This document shows positions 52,449 to 60,484 of a DNA stretch of 64,000 nt, piece after piece. Below the pieces are notes generated by a model. It had not been told where the DNA came from, made no database searches, and saw only the letters and a program-made list of their open reading frames with translations. Source of the stretch: Amycolatopsis marina (GTDB lineage Bacteria > Actinomycetota > Actinomycetes > Mycobacteriales > Pseudonocardiaceae); NCBI RefSeq assembly GCF_900111885.1, contig NZ_FOKG01000001.1, positions 496,001-560,000 of the forward strand, read 5' to 3'. Within the stretch, counting starts at the first letter, position 1. Each line of letters begins with the position of its first letter. The position numbers and the translations under genes were made by a program.

Positions 52449-53279
52449 ATGGTCATGACCAAGCCCATACGCAGCGCGAACGGTGACGGCGAGCAGCCGG
52501 GTACCGGGCCGGACGAGGTGCGACAACCGCCCCGGCGAACGCGCCGGGAGGGCAGGAGCCGGGAACGTGCGGCCACCGACCACGACATCAAACGGACGGC
52601 ACGCAAGCTGCTGATGGAACGCGGGCCCGACGCGGTGACGCTGCGGGCTATCGCCAGGGAGCTGGGCATCACCGCACCGGCCCTCTACCGCTACTACGGT
52701 TCCCGCGACGACCTCATCGAACACCTGCGGCTCGACGTGATATCCGATCTCGCGGGGGAACTCTCCGCCGAGGTCGCCGAACTGCAGGAGGACGGCGCGC
52801 TGCAGCTGTTCGCGATCTGCAAGGGTTTCCGCCGCTGGGCGCTCACCCACACCCGCGAGTTCACGCTGGTCTTCGCCTCGCCGACGGGCGGGGTCGGTTC
52901 GGCGGCAGGCAGCGTGGCGACCCTCAACCGGGTGGCCGAACCGTTCGGCCGAATCTTCCTGAGCGCAGCGGGCGAGGTGCTCGCGAAGCACGACCTCGCG
53001 ATCCCCTCAGCCGACCTGGTTCCCCCCGAGCTGCGGGACGACCTGGCCACGTACCGGGGCGAGCTGCTGGCGGTGATCAACGAGTCCGGGCTGAACATCT
53101 CCGCCGACAAGCTGGAACTCGGCACGACCTATCTGATGATCCAGTTCTGGGCCCGCCTCTACGGCCACGTGACCCTCGAGGTGTTCGGCAACTACCCGAT
53201 CCAGGTGTCCAACCCGGACGCCCTGTTCGACGCGATGCTGGCCGATCTCGCCAGGGAGATCGGCCTCGCCCTCACCTGA
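52449..53279 (+). CDS. TetR-family transcriptional regulator
   Basis: A 276-residue TetR repressor. A 45-residue basic, low-complexity head precedes the DNA-binding domain: DIKRTARKLLMERGPDAVTL, RAIARELGITAPALYRYYGS. The ligand-binding domain has the WHG-type pattern with FRRWALTHTREFTLVFASPT and MIQFWARLYGHVTLEVFGNY. Targets are probably local or global; the adjacent small membrane protein is one candidate. An ATG three codons later is an alternative start. Confidence 0.9.
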   Translation: MVMTKPIRSANGDGEQPGTGPDEVRQPPRRTRREGRSRERAATDHDIKRTARKLLMERGPDAVTLRAIARELGITAPALYRYYGSRDDLIEHLRLDVISDLAGELSAEVAELQEDGALQLFAICKGFRRWALTHTREFTLVFASPTGGVGSAAGSVATLNRVAEPFGRIFLSAAGEVLAKHDLAIPSADLVPPELRDDLATYRGELLAVINESGLNISADKLELGTTYLMIQFWARLYGHVTLEVFGNYPIQVSNPDALFDAMLADLAREIGLALT

Positions 53280-53285
53280 CCAGGC

Positions 53286-56213
53286 TCAGCGCACGACGTT
53301 GACCAGCCGACCGGGCACCACGATGACCTTGCGGGGCTCGGCGCCAACGAGCAGGGCGGTGACCTTCTCGTCCGCCAGCGCCGCGGCCTTCACCGTGTCG
53401 TTGTCCGCATCGGCGGCCACGGTGATCCGCGAGCGGACCTTGCCGTTGACCTGGATCGGATACTCGACGGTCTCCTCGACCAGGTAGCGCTCGTCGACCG
53501 CGGGGAACGGGCCGTGGACCAACGAGTCGGGATGACCAAGGCGGTGCCACAGTTCCTCGGCGACGTGCGGACACAGCGGAGCCAGCATCAGCACCATCGG
53601 CTCGGCCAGCGCCCTCGGCGTCGCGGGCGCCGAGCCGTAGGCCTTGGTCAGGTAGTTGTTCAGCTCGATCAGCTTCGCGCCCGCGGTGTTGAACCGCATC
53701 TCCGTGTAGTCCTCACGGACACCGGCGATCGTTTTGTGCAGCTGCTTCAGGTCTTCCTCCGTCGGCTCCGCGCCGGAGTCGGTCACCCGGATCTCGCCGG
53801 TTTCCTCATCGACGATCAGTCGCCACAGGCGCTGCAGGAACCGCTGGGCACCGACGACGTCCTTGGTGGCCCACGGCCGGGACACGTCCAGCGGACCCAT
53901 GGACATCTCGTAGAACCGGAAGGTGTCGGCGCCGTAGTTCTCGGACATGAAGTCGGGGGTGACGACGTTCTTCAGGCTCTTGCCCATCTTGCCGTACTCC
54001 TGCTTCACCTCCTCGTCGCCGATGAAGAACTTCCCGTCCCGCTCCTCGACGTCGTCCGCCGGGACGTAGGTGCCGCGCGAATCCTTGTAGGCGAAGGCCT
54101 GGATGTAGCCCTGGTTGTACAGCTTGCGGTAGGGCTCCTTGGACGACACGTGGCCCAGGTCGTACAACACCTTGTGCCAGAACCGCGCGTACAGCAGGTG
54201 CAGCACCGCGTGCTCGACACCGCCGACGTACAGGTCCGTGCCGCCGGGGTCGTTGACACCGTGTTCGGCGGGGCGGGGCCCGACCCAGTACTTCTCGTTC
54301 TCCGGGTCGACGAAGGCCTTGTCGTTGGTGGGGTCGATGTAGCGCAGCTGGTACCAGCAGGAACCGGCCCACTGCGGCATCACGTTGGTGTCGCGGCGGT
54401 ACTTCTTCGGGCCGTCCCCCAGATCCAGGGTCACCTCGACCCAGTCGGTGGCCTTCGACAGTGGGGGCGATGGTTCCGAGTCGGCGTCCTCCGGGTCGAA
54501 CGTCCGCGGCGAGTAGTCCTCCACCTCGGGCAGTTCCACCGGCAGCTGGCTGTCCGGCAGCGCGATCGGCAGACCGTCGGAGTCGTAGACGATGGGGAAG
54601 GGCTCGCCCCAGTAGCGCTGCCTCGCGAACAGCCAGTCGCGCAGCTTGTACTGCACGGTCCCGGCGCCGTGGGAGTGCTTCTCCAGCCAGGAGATCATCG
54701 CCTTCTTGGCGTCCTCGACGCCCATGCCGTTGAGGATCAGGTCCTCGTTGGCCGAGTTGATCGCGGGTCCGTCGCCGGTGAAGGCCTGGCCGCCGGACTC
54801 CTCGAAGCCCGCGCTCGGCTCGACGGTGCGGATGATCTCCAGGCCGAACTCGGTCGCGAAGTCCCAGTCGCGCTGGTCCTGCGCGGGCACCGCCATGATC
54901 GCGCCGGTGCCGTAACCCATCAGCACGTAGTCGGCGAGGAAAACCGGGATGTCGGTGCCGGTGGCCGGGTTGACCGCGTAGGAGCCGGTGAAGACGCCCG
55001 TCTTGTCCTTGTTCTCCTGCCGGTCCAGGTCCGACTTGCGGGAAGCCGCCCTGCGGTAGGCCTTGACCGCCTCGGCGGGCGTCGCGGCGCCGCCGGTCCA
55101 GCGCTCGTCGACGCCCTCGGGCCACTCGGCCGCGGTCAGCTTCTCCACCAAAGGATGTTCCGGAGCCAGCACCATGTACGTCGCGCCGAACAGCGTGTCG
55201 GGCCGGGTGGTGAAGACCTCGATGGCGTGCTCGCCGGACTTGAAGGTGACCTCCGCGCCGTGCGAGCGGCCGATCCAGTTCCGCTGCATGGCCTTGACCT
55301 TCTCGGGCCAGTCCAGCAGGTCCAGATCGTCGACCAGGCGGTCGGCGTAGGCGGTGATCCGCATCATCCACTGGCTCAGGTTCTTCCGGAAGACCGGGAA
55401 GTTGCCCCTGTCGCTGCGGCCGTCGGCGGTGACCTCCTCGTTGGCCACCACCGTGCCCAGGCCGGGGGCCCAGTTCACCGGCGCGTCGGAGATGTACACC
55501 AGCCGGTGGGAGTCGATGATCTTCCGCTGCTCGACGCGGGTCAGCTCACACCAGTTGCGCCCGTCCGGGGTGCGCCGCTTGTCCTGCGCGTACTCCTTCT
55601 CCAGCTCCACGATCGGCCGGGCCAAGCCCCGCTTCTCGTCGTAGTAGGAGTTAAAGATCTGCAGGAAGATCCACTGGGTCCAGCGGTAGTACTCGGGGTC
55701 GGTCGTGGCGATGGACCGCCGCTCGTCGTGGCCCAGCCCCAGCCTGCGCAGCTGCCTGCGCATGTTGGCGATGTTGGCCTCGGTGGTCGTGCGGGGATGG
55801 GTGCCGGTCTGCACGGCGTACTGCTCGGCGGGCAGTCCGAAGGCGTCGTAGCCCAGCGCGTGCAGGACGTTGCGCCCGATCATCCGGTTGTACCGGGCGT
55901 AGACGTCGGTGCCGATGTACCCCAGCGGGTGACCGACGTGCAGCCCCGACCCGGAGGGATAGGGGAACATGTCCTGCACGAACAGCTTGTCCGAGGGGAC
56001 CTGACCTTCGGCGGCGGCAGTGCCCTTGCTCGAGAGCGGCCCTGTCGGGTTCGGTGCGTGGTAGGTGCCATGGTCGGCCCAGTAGTCCTGCCAGCGCAGC
56101 TCGATCTGCCCCGCCAGCTCAGCCGTGTAGCGGTGCTGTGGCTGATCTGGCTGCTCCGCCGCGGCCGGGGTCTCCGAGGGCTTCACTGCCGCGTCTTCGG
56201 TCGTCTTGCTCAT
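53286..56213 (-). CDS. leuS: Leucyl-tRNA synthetase
   Basis: A 975-residue class I synthetase that charges tRNA-Leu. [19 protein letters not shown] carries the HIGH motif, and [10 protein letters not shown] the KMSKS motif (as KMGKS). The CP1 editing domain contains [20 protein letters not shown]. The tail LVNVVR and [20 protein letters not shown] belong to the C-terminal tRNA-binding domain. A 35-residue N-terminal extension rich in Glu/Ala/Pro precedes the core, as in other actinobacteria. The start follows ACGGAGGATC. Its leader contains two hairpins and a short Leu-containing frame (see 56237-56336). Confidence 0.97.
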   Translation of the reverse strand: MSKTTEDAAVKPSETPAAAEQPDQPQHRYTAELAGQIELRWQDYWADHGTYHAPNPTGPLSSKGTAAAEGQVPSDKLFVQDMFPYPSGSGLHVGHPLGYIGTDVYARYNRMIGRNVLHALGYDAFGLPAEQYAVQTGTHPRTTTEANIANMRRQLRRLGLGHDERRSIATTDPEYYRWTQWIFLQIFNSYYDEKRGLARPIVELEKEYAQDKRRTPDGRNWCELTRVEQRKIIDSHRLVYISDAPVNWAPGLGTVVANEEVTADGRSDRGNFPVFRKNLSQWMMRITAYADRLVDDLDLLDWPEKVKAMQRNWIGRSHGAEVTFKSGEHAIEVFTTRPDTLFGATYMVLAPEHPLVEKLTAAEWPEGVDERWTGGAATPAEAVKAYRRAASRKSDLDRQENKDKTGVFTGSYAVNPATGTDIPVFLADYVLMGYGTGAIMAVPAQDQRDWDFATEFGLEIIRTVEPSAGFEESGGQAFTGDGPAINSANEDLILNGMGVEDAKKAMISWLEKHSHGAGTVQYKLRDWLFARQRYWGEPFPIVYDSDGLPIALPDSQLPVELPEVEDYSPRTFDPEDADSEPSPPLSKATDWVEVTLDLGDGPKKYRRDTNVMPQWAGSCWYQLRYIDPTNDKAFVDPENEKYWVGPRPAEHGVNDPGGTDLYVGGVEHAVLHLLYARFWHKVLYDLGHVSSKEPYRKLYNQGYIQAFAYKDSRGTYVPADDVEERDGKFFIGDEEVKQEYGKMGKSLKNVVTPDFMSENYGADTFRFYEMSMGPLDVSRPWATKDVVGAQRFLQRLWRLIVDEETGEIRVTDSGAEPTEEDLKQLHKTIAGVREDYTEMRFNTAGAKLIELNNYLTKAYGSAPATPRALAEPMVLMLAPLCPHVAEELWHRLGHPDSLVHGPFPAVDERYLVEETVEYPIQVNGKVRSRITVAADADNDTVKAAALADEKVTALLVGAEPRKVIVVPGRLVNVVR

Positions 56214-56236
56214 CGCCGATCCTCCGTAGAAATGAA

Positions 56237-56269
56237 GCGACCCCCCAGCCGTGAGGCGTGAGGGGTCGC
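56237..56269 (-). terminator. Terminator-like hairpin in the leuS leader
   Basis: GCGACCCC (56237-56244) pairs with GGGGTCGC (56262-56269); GCC/GGC extends it inside. On the leuS strand it is followed by UUCAUUU. It ends 24 bases before the leuS start, so if formed it would stop transcription before the gene. Confidence 0.5.
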
Positions 56270-56301
56270 CGCGCTGAGCCGGTCGGGCCGGTCAGCGCGG
56301 C
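56268..56301 (-). promoter_or_regulatory. Upstream hairpin competing with the leuS leader terminator
   Basis: GCCGCGCTGA (56268-56277) pairs exactly with TCAGCGCGGC (56292-56301), with an inner CCGG/CCGG pair. It shares two bases with the terminator-like stem and contains the stop codon of the short frame at 56292-56336, the arrangement expected of an attenuator. Confidence 0.4.
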
Positions 56302-56336
56302 CAGGTAAGCAGACTGGCCGACTTCATGGAACTCAT
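56292..56336 (-). CDS. Candidate leuS leader peptide
   Basis: A 14-codon frame reading MSSMKSASLLTWPR, with adjacent Leu codons CTG-CTT, placed before the two hairpins and 79 bases before leuS. Its stop lies within the upstream hairpin. Only two Leu codons and no strong ribosome site, so the call rests on arrangement. Confidence 0.3.
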   Translation of the reverse strand: MSSMKSASLLTWPR

Positions 56337-56374
56337 GGTAACCACCCCGACCACCGAGTTTCCGGCCAGCCCAG

Positions 56375-57499
56375 CTACCGCAGCGCGAGCGCGACGAACT
56401 GGGTGACCTGGCTCGGGGAGAAGTTGTCGTCGCTGACCAACAGCAGCGTCCGCTCGCCGGTGGGCAGCCGAGGCCCCCAGGTCATCCCCTCGACGTTGTC
56501 GACCGTGGTGAGTCCGAGGTCCGCGAGATCGAGCAGCAAACGTTTGCGGACCGGGCGTAGGCGGTCCACGTCGCCGAGGGAATCAGCGTGCCGGACGTTG
56601 GTTCCACCGCTGGTGTCGATCCGGTAGATCCGGATCCGGTTGCCGACTCCTTCGACGAAGGATCGCTCCATCACCAGGTACCGCGTCGGGTCCAGGGCGT
56701 TCTCGGCCAGGATCGAGGAGACGCCGGTGGTCGCGAACCCGTCAGCGGGCACCGGCTCGGCGAACACCGGCTCCATCGGGTAGGCGTACTGCGCGAGCAC
56801 CGGCCCTCGGCGGCCCTGCACGGTGATCCGCGAGAGCGCGCCACGGGTCGTGTCGGCCTCCGGGCCGTCCTGCAGCAGCGGCCCCTCCATCGCACTGGTG
56901 ACCAGCGCGCCGGACGCGGCGAAGGTCAGGCCCTCCGGCCCGAGGTTGCGGCGGGGTCCGGCGTCCTCGGTCATCCGCGAGTTGTCCGGGATGGGCAGGT
57001 CGCGGACGTACCGGCCGTCGCGCCGTGCCTCCCGCACCGAGGGGTCGAGCAGGACGTCCGTGGTCCGTTCGCCCTCCTGTGACCAGTAGTACCGCCCGCT
57101 GAACGGGTCCACCCGCAGTTCTTCCGGGTCCACCGACCCTGCCGGGTAGGCGGCTCCGTCCGCGCCCGTGAAGGTGTGGGTGCCGGTCAGCCGGACTTCG
57201 CCGAGTTCGTGCGTGCCCACGTCGAGGCGTGCGGTGTAGAAGCGGGCGGACTGCAGCTGCGACCGGTCATCGCTGATCAGCACGTACTCGCCGGTGCGGG
57301 GGTCGTAGTCGATGCTGGACAGCCCGCCGACCGTCGTGCCCTGAAAGTCGAGGCGGTGGGGGAGGGTTTGCTCGCCGATCAACCGGACGGATCGGAGCGC
57401 ACCCGCTTCCGCTGCGCCTGCGGTGCCGTGACCGGGAGAGTGGACGAGGCCGAGCACGAAGGCGCAGGCAAGGACTGCGGCAAATGAGCGTCGTGACAT
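56375..57499 (-). CDS. Secreted phytase-like esterase (PF13449-type)
   Basis: A 374-residue exported protein. Signal peptide MSRRSFAAVLACAFVLGLVH to about residue 30. The mature part matches the family described as esterase-like activity of phytase: GGLSSIDYDPRTGEYVLISD, VDPEELRVDPFSGRYYWSQE, NLGPEGLTFAASGALVTSAM, RYLVMERSFVEGVGNRIRIY and LLDLADLGLTTVDNVEGM are the recurring propeller strands. Such proteins may release phosphate from phytate or act on esters; activity is unproven in actinomycetes. The M at 57499 is preferred over 57511. No operon partner. Confidence 0.8.
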   Translation of the reverse strand: MSRRSFAAVLACAFVLGLVHSPGHGTAGAAEAGALRSVRLIGEQTLPHRLDFQGTTVGGLSSIDYDPRTGEYVLISDDRSQLQSARFYTARLDVGTHELGEVRLTGTHTFTGADGAAYPAGSVDPEELRVDPFSGRYYWSQEGERTTDVLLDPSVREARRDGRYVRDLPIPDNSRMTEDAGPRRNLGPEGLTFAASGALVTSAMEGPLLQDGPEADTTRGALSRITVQGRRGPVLAQYAYPMEPVFAEPVPADGFATTGVSSILAENALDPTRYLVMERSFVEGVGNRIRIYRIDTSGGTNVRHADSLGDVDRLRPVRKRLLLDLADLGLTTVDNVEGMTWGPRLPTGERTLLLVSDDNFSPSQVTQFVALALR

Positions 57500-57565
57500 G
57501 ACGTGCAGCACAGCGCATCAGGGTAGCGACAGGGTTGCCTCCACATGACGCTCTACGCTGAAGGC

Positions 57566-57985
57566 GTGTTCTTCATCGCGCTGCTTCCGGTCCTGCTCGG
57601 CGTCCTGGTCGGCTGGGGCGGCTACCTCGGCTGGCGGGAGAAGCTGCCCCGGGACCGCGGCGCCGGAGTCCGCACCGCCGCCACGCTGCGCAGTGACGAG
57701 GCGTTTCGCGTCGCGAACAAGGTCGCCGGGATGCCGACGATGGTGGCCGGAGCAGTCGGCGTCATCGGCGGTGGCGCCGGGCTGCTGATGCCGACTACCG
57801 GAGGACTCATCGCCGCATCGGTGATCGGGCTGCTCGGGATGTTCGCCCTGCTCGCGGGTGGCGGCGTCCTCGGGCACCGAGCCGCTACGGCGGTGCCCGC
57901 GCCGCCCGCGCCGACCGGCTGCGGCGGCTGCGCCTGCGGCGGGGGCGGCTGTGGTTCCGCTCTCGCGGCGGACGCAGCTCAGTAG
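57566..57985 (+). CDS. SdpI-like membrane protein with Cys-rich tail
   Basis: A 139-residue protein. Three membrane helices: VFFIALLPVLLGVLVGWGGY, MPTMVAGAVGVIGGGAGLLM and LIAASVIGLLGMFALLAGGG. The loop TAATLRSDEAFRVANKVAGM matches the SdpI/YhfL-type signature (acidic/Asn segment before the second helix). The C-terminal 35 residues are Ala/Pro then CGGCACGGGGCG, four Cys that could bind metal. The GTG at 57566 is chosen because TACGCT ends six bases before it; an ATG at 57545 is the alternative. SdpI is an immunity protein in Bacillus, but that role cannot be transferred. Confidence 0.75.
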   Translation: MFFIALLPVLLGVLVGWGGYLGWREKLPRDRGAGVRTAATLRSDEAFRVANKVAGMPTMVAGAVGVIGGGAGLLMPTTGGLIAASVIGLLGMFALLAGGGVLGHRAATAVPAPPAPTGCGGCACGGGGCGSALAADAAQ

Positions 57986-58024
57986 GGAGCGCCGCGCACC
58001 CATCGCTGTGGCCCTTTGGCGCGT

Positions 58025-58132
58025 CTGCAAGTACCACCATGCAAGATCCAGTTCGCCCTTTTCCGCTACCGAGCTGACGGTGACTTGGTAGCGGTTGACG
58101 ATGTTGTCGATCTTGCTTGGTGGTACTTGCAG
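58025..58132. repeat. Two-tier palindromic repeat element
   Basis: Outer arms 58025-58048 and 58109-58132 match at 23 of 24 bases (beginning CTGCAAGTACCACC). Inner arms CCGCTACC (58063-58070) and GGTAGCGG (58087-58094) are perfect. The 108-base element lies between the convergent SdpI-like and yqgE genes. Both strands are open in the frame reading DLAWWYLQ near the arms. Likely a MITE or intergenic palindromic element; it could also serve as a terminator. Confidence 0.6.
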
Positions 58133-58145
58133 GCACACCTTCTGC

Positions 58146-58718
58146 TTAGTTGCGTTGGAGGTCGCCGGGGTGGGTGGCCAGGAGGGCGGTGGGCACGCCC
58201 TGCCGGCGCAGCACCTGGCCCCACAGGTCGTGCTTGGGGGTGGCCAGGACGTCGCTGGGCAGTGCGGCCACGATCAGCCAGTCCCCGCGGTCGATCTCCC
58301 CGGCCAGTTGCCCCGCGTCCCAGCCCGCGTATCCGGCGAACACCCGTAGGCCGCGCACCTTCGACATGAGCAGGTCCGGGTCGGCGTCGAGGTCGACCAG
58401 CGCCACGGGACCGCGGACCGCGATCACCCCGGGGACGCTCGCGGCCGTCTCACCGGTACGCAGCGCCGCGAGACACAGTGCGGTCTTCTTCTCCACCGGG
58501 CCGCCGACGAACACCGACTGCGGCTCGACCACATGGGTGCCCCAGTTCGGCAGCACGTCGTCGACCGGCACCTCACTCGGCCGGTTCAGCACCACGCCGA
58601 GCGTGCCTTCCTCGCGGTGGTCGATGACGAACACCACGGTTCGCCGGAAGTTCGGGTCGAACATCGTTGGGGCAGCGACCAGGAGTGTTCCCGGCTCAAC
58701 CTCGGCGTCCGCTCGCAC
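58146..58718 (-). CDS. YqgE/AlgH family protein (Rv0038-like)
   Basis: A 190-residue conserved bacterial protein (UPF0301). Motifs GTLLVAAPTMFDPNFRRTVV, REEGTLGVVLNRPSEVPVDD, VFVGGPVEKKTALCLAAL, VRVFAGYAGW-type LRVFAGYAGWDAGQLAGEI and WGQVLRRQ span the family. Molecular function is unknown; AlgH-like proteins have been linked to alginate control in pseudomonads. The GTG at 58718 is a guess; a GTG at 58748 is also possible. Adjacent to an MFS gene, as Rv0038 is to Rv0037c. Confidence 0.88.
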   Translation of the reverse strand: MRADAEVEPGTLLVAAPTMFDPNFRRTVVFVIDHREEGTLGVVLNRPSEVPVDDVLPNWGTHVVEPQSVFVGGPVEKKTALCLAALRTGETAASVPGVIAVRGPVALVDLDADPDLLMSKVRGLRVFAGYAGWDAGQLAGEIDRGDWLIVAALPSDVLATPKHDLWGQVLRRQGVPTALLATHPGDLQRN

Positions 58719-58949
58719 GCGTACATGATCCCATCCGTCGGGGAACACCAGTGCGCCGTGGGCCGTTAACCAGGTGGCCGGCGCACTCCGTGTCCCCCGG
58801 GCCCACTTGAGAAGGGCCGTTGTGGAATACCGTTCGGCAGGAGCCACACCGCGCCATGCCGCCGTGAGGCGACCAGGTGCGCCGGCCCACCACTTCCCGG
58901 CTCCGCGGCGAGCCGACCTCCGCTCCTGAGCCCCGTAGGCTGGACCATC

Positions 58950-60275
58950 GTGACCACCAGCGCGCCCTTCGACCAGGAAACCGCGGTCGCCGACGGCGCG
59001 GCCGAGCGGATCTCGCCACGCGCGCTCTTCCGGATGGCGGAGTTCCGGCACCTGCTCTGGACCCGCTTCCCAGCGCAGTGGGGTGACGGCGTCTTCCAGG
59101 CGGGGCTGGCCGGAGCCGTGTTGTTCAACCCGCAACGGGCGGCCGACGCACTGACCATCGCGGGCGGATTCGCCGTGCTGTTGCTGCCGTACTCGCTGAT
59201 CGCGCCGTTCGCCGGCGCGCTGCTCGACCGATGGGACCGCAGGCGGGTACTGATCGTCGCCAACGCCCTGCGCGCGATCGCCATCCTGTGCTGCGCGGGC
59301 GGAGTGGCGCTAGGCGTGAACGGCATCGGCTTGTTCACCCTCGCGCTGCTGGTGATGGCCATCTCCAGGTTCGCCGGCGCCGGACTGTCCGCGGCACTGC
59401 CGCACGTGGTGCCCGAGCGCTCGATCGTCACGGCGAACGCACTGGCCACGACTCTCGGCGCGGTGATCGCGGTGTTCGGCGGCGGTTGCGCCATCGGGCT
59501 GCGCACCCTGCTCGGCGCCGGAGACACCGGCTCGGGAGCGACGACCGCCATCGCCGCCGTGGGCTCCGTGACTGCCGCGCTGGTCGCGCTGCGGATCCCG
59601 CGCGGTCTGCTCGGACCGACCCGCGTCGACGAACCCGCCGACGCGGTAACCGCCGTCGCGAGGGGTCTCTTCGACGGGGCACGGGCGGCGCTGCGCTGTC
59701 CCGGCGTTCGCGCGGGCTTCGTCGCGCTGCTCGCGCACCGGGCGGCCTTCGGGATCGCACTGCTGCTCACGGTGCTGCTCATGCGCTTCTCGTTCACCGA
59801 CGAGGGACCGTTCAAGGCGGGCCTGGCCGGGCTCGGCCAAGTGGCGGTGCTCGGTGGCGCGGGCATCGTGCTCGCCGGTTACCTCACTCCCCGGCTGGTC
59901 GAGCGGTTCGGCAGGCGGCGCGCGATCGTCGGCTCGCTGCTGCTGGCCGCGGTCGCGCAGGCCGGCCTCGGCCTGCCGTTCCTGCTGCCGACCGTGCTGA
60001 TCGCCTCGTTCGCGGTGACCTCGGCGGGCCAGGTGATCAAGTTGTGCGTGGACGCCTCCGTGCAGCGCGATATCGGGGACGAGTCCCGTGGCCGAGTGTT
60101 CGCGCTCTACGACACGCTGTTCAACGTCACCCAGGTCCTCGCGGTCACGGTGGCGGCACTGCTCGCGCCACCGGACGGGCACGCGCCCGCGTTGCTCGTC
60201 GGCGCGATCGTGCTCTACCTGCTCGGAGCCGTTGGCTTCGTCCGCGCAAGCCGACGCGCTGGCCCAGCCGGGTGA
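58950..60275 (+). CDS. MFS transporter (Rv0037c-like)
   Basis: A 441-residue, 12-helix major facilitator. Helix one follows LFRMAEFRHLLWTRFPAQWG; LLDRWDRRRVLIVANALRAI is the cytoplasmic motif A loop. A Leu/Gly-rich second half includes LTPRLVERFGRRRAIVGSLL, a second motif A. Substrate unknown, possibly a drug or siderophore. The GTG start has TAGGCT eight bases upstream, so probably leaderless. It is divergent from yqgE, matching the mycobacterial neighbourhood. Confidence 0.88.
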   Translation: MTTSAPFDQETAVADGAAERISPRALFRMAEFRHLLWTRFPAQWGDGVFQAGLAGAVLFNPQRAADALTIAGGFAVLLLPYSLIAPFAGALLDRWDRRRVLIVANALRAIAILCCAGGVALGVNGIGLFTLALLVMAISRFAGAGLSAALPHVVPERSIVTANALATTLGAVIAVFGGGCAIGLRTLLGAGDTGSGATTAIAAVGSVTAALVALRIPRGLLGPTRVDEPADAVTAVARGLFDGARAALRCPGVRAGFVALLAHRAAFGIALLLTVLLMRFSFTDEGPFKAGLAGLGQVAVLGGAGIVLAGYLTPRLVERFGRRRAIVGSLLLAAVAQAGLGLPFLLPTVLIASFAVTSAGQVIKLCVDASVQRDIGDESRGRVFALYDTLFNVTQVLAVTVAALLAPPDGHAPALLVGAIVLYLLGAVGFVRASRRAGPAG

Positions 60276-60484
60276 CGGCCGGTGTTTCGCCGGGTACGTC
60301 ACCTACTAAGTTTGATTCACGTCAAGTTCGATGGGGACTTGTGAGGGTTGTTCACAATCGGTGTGGACGGGGCCGCCCGGCGGGTGGTCGCGGACGCCCC
60401 GATGCGGGCGAGAGACCTGCACCAGGTGACGTACGGGCGTGAACAAACCTTGCCGGATTCACGCACTGCGAGGGGGAGCGGACT

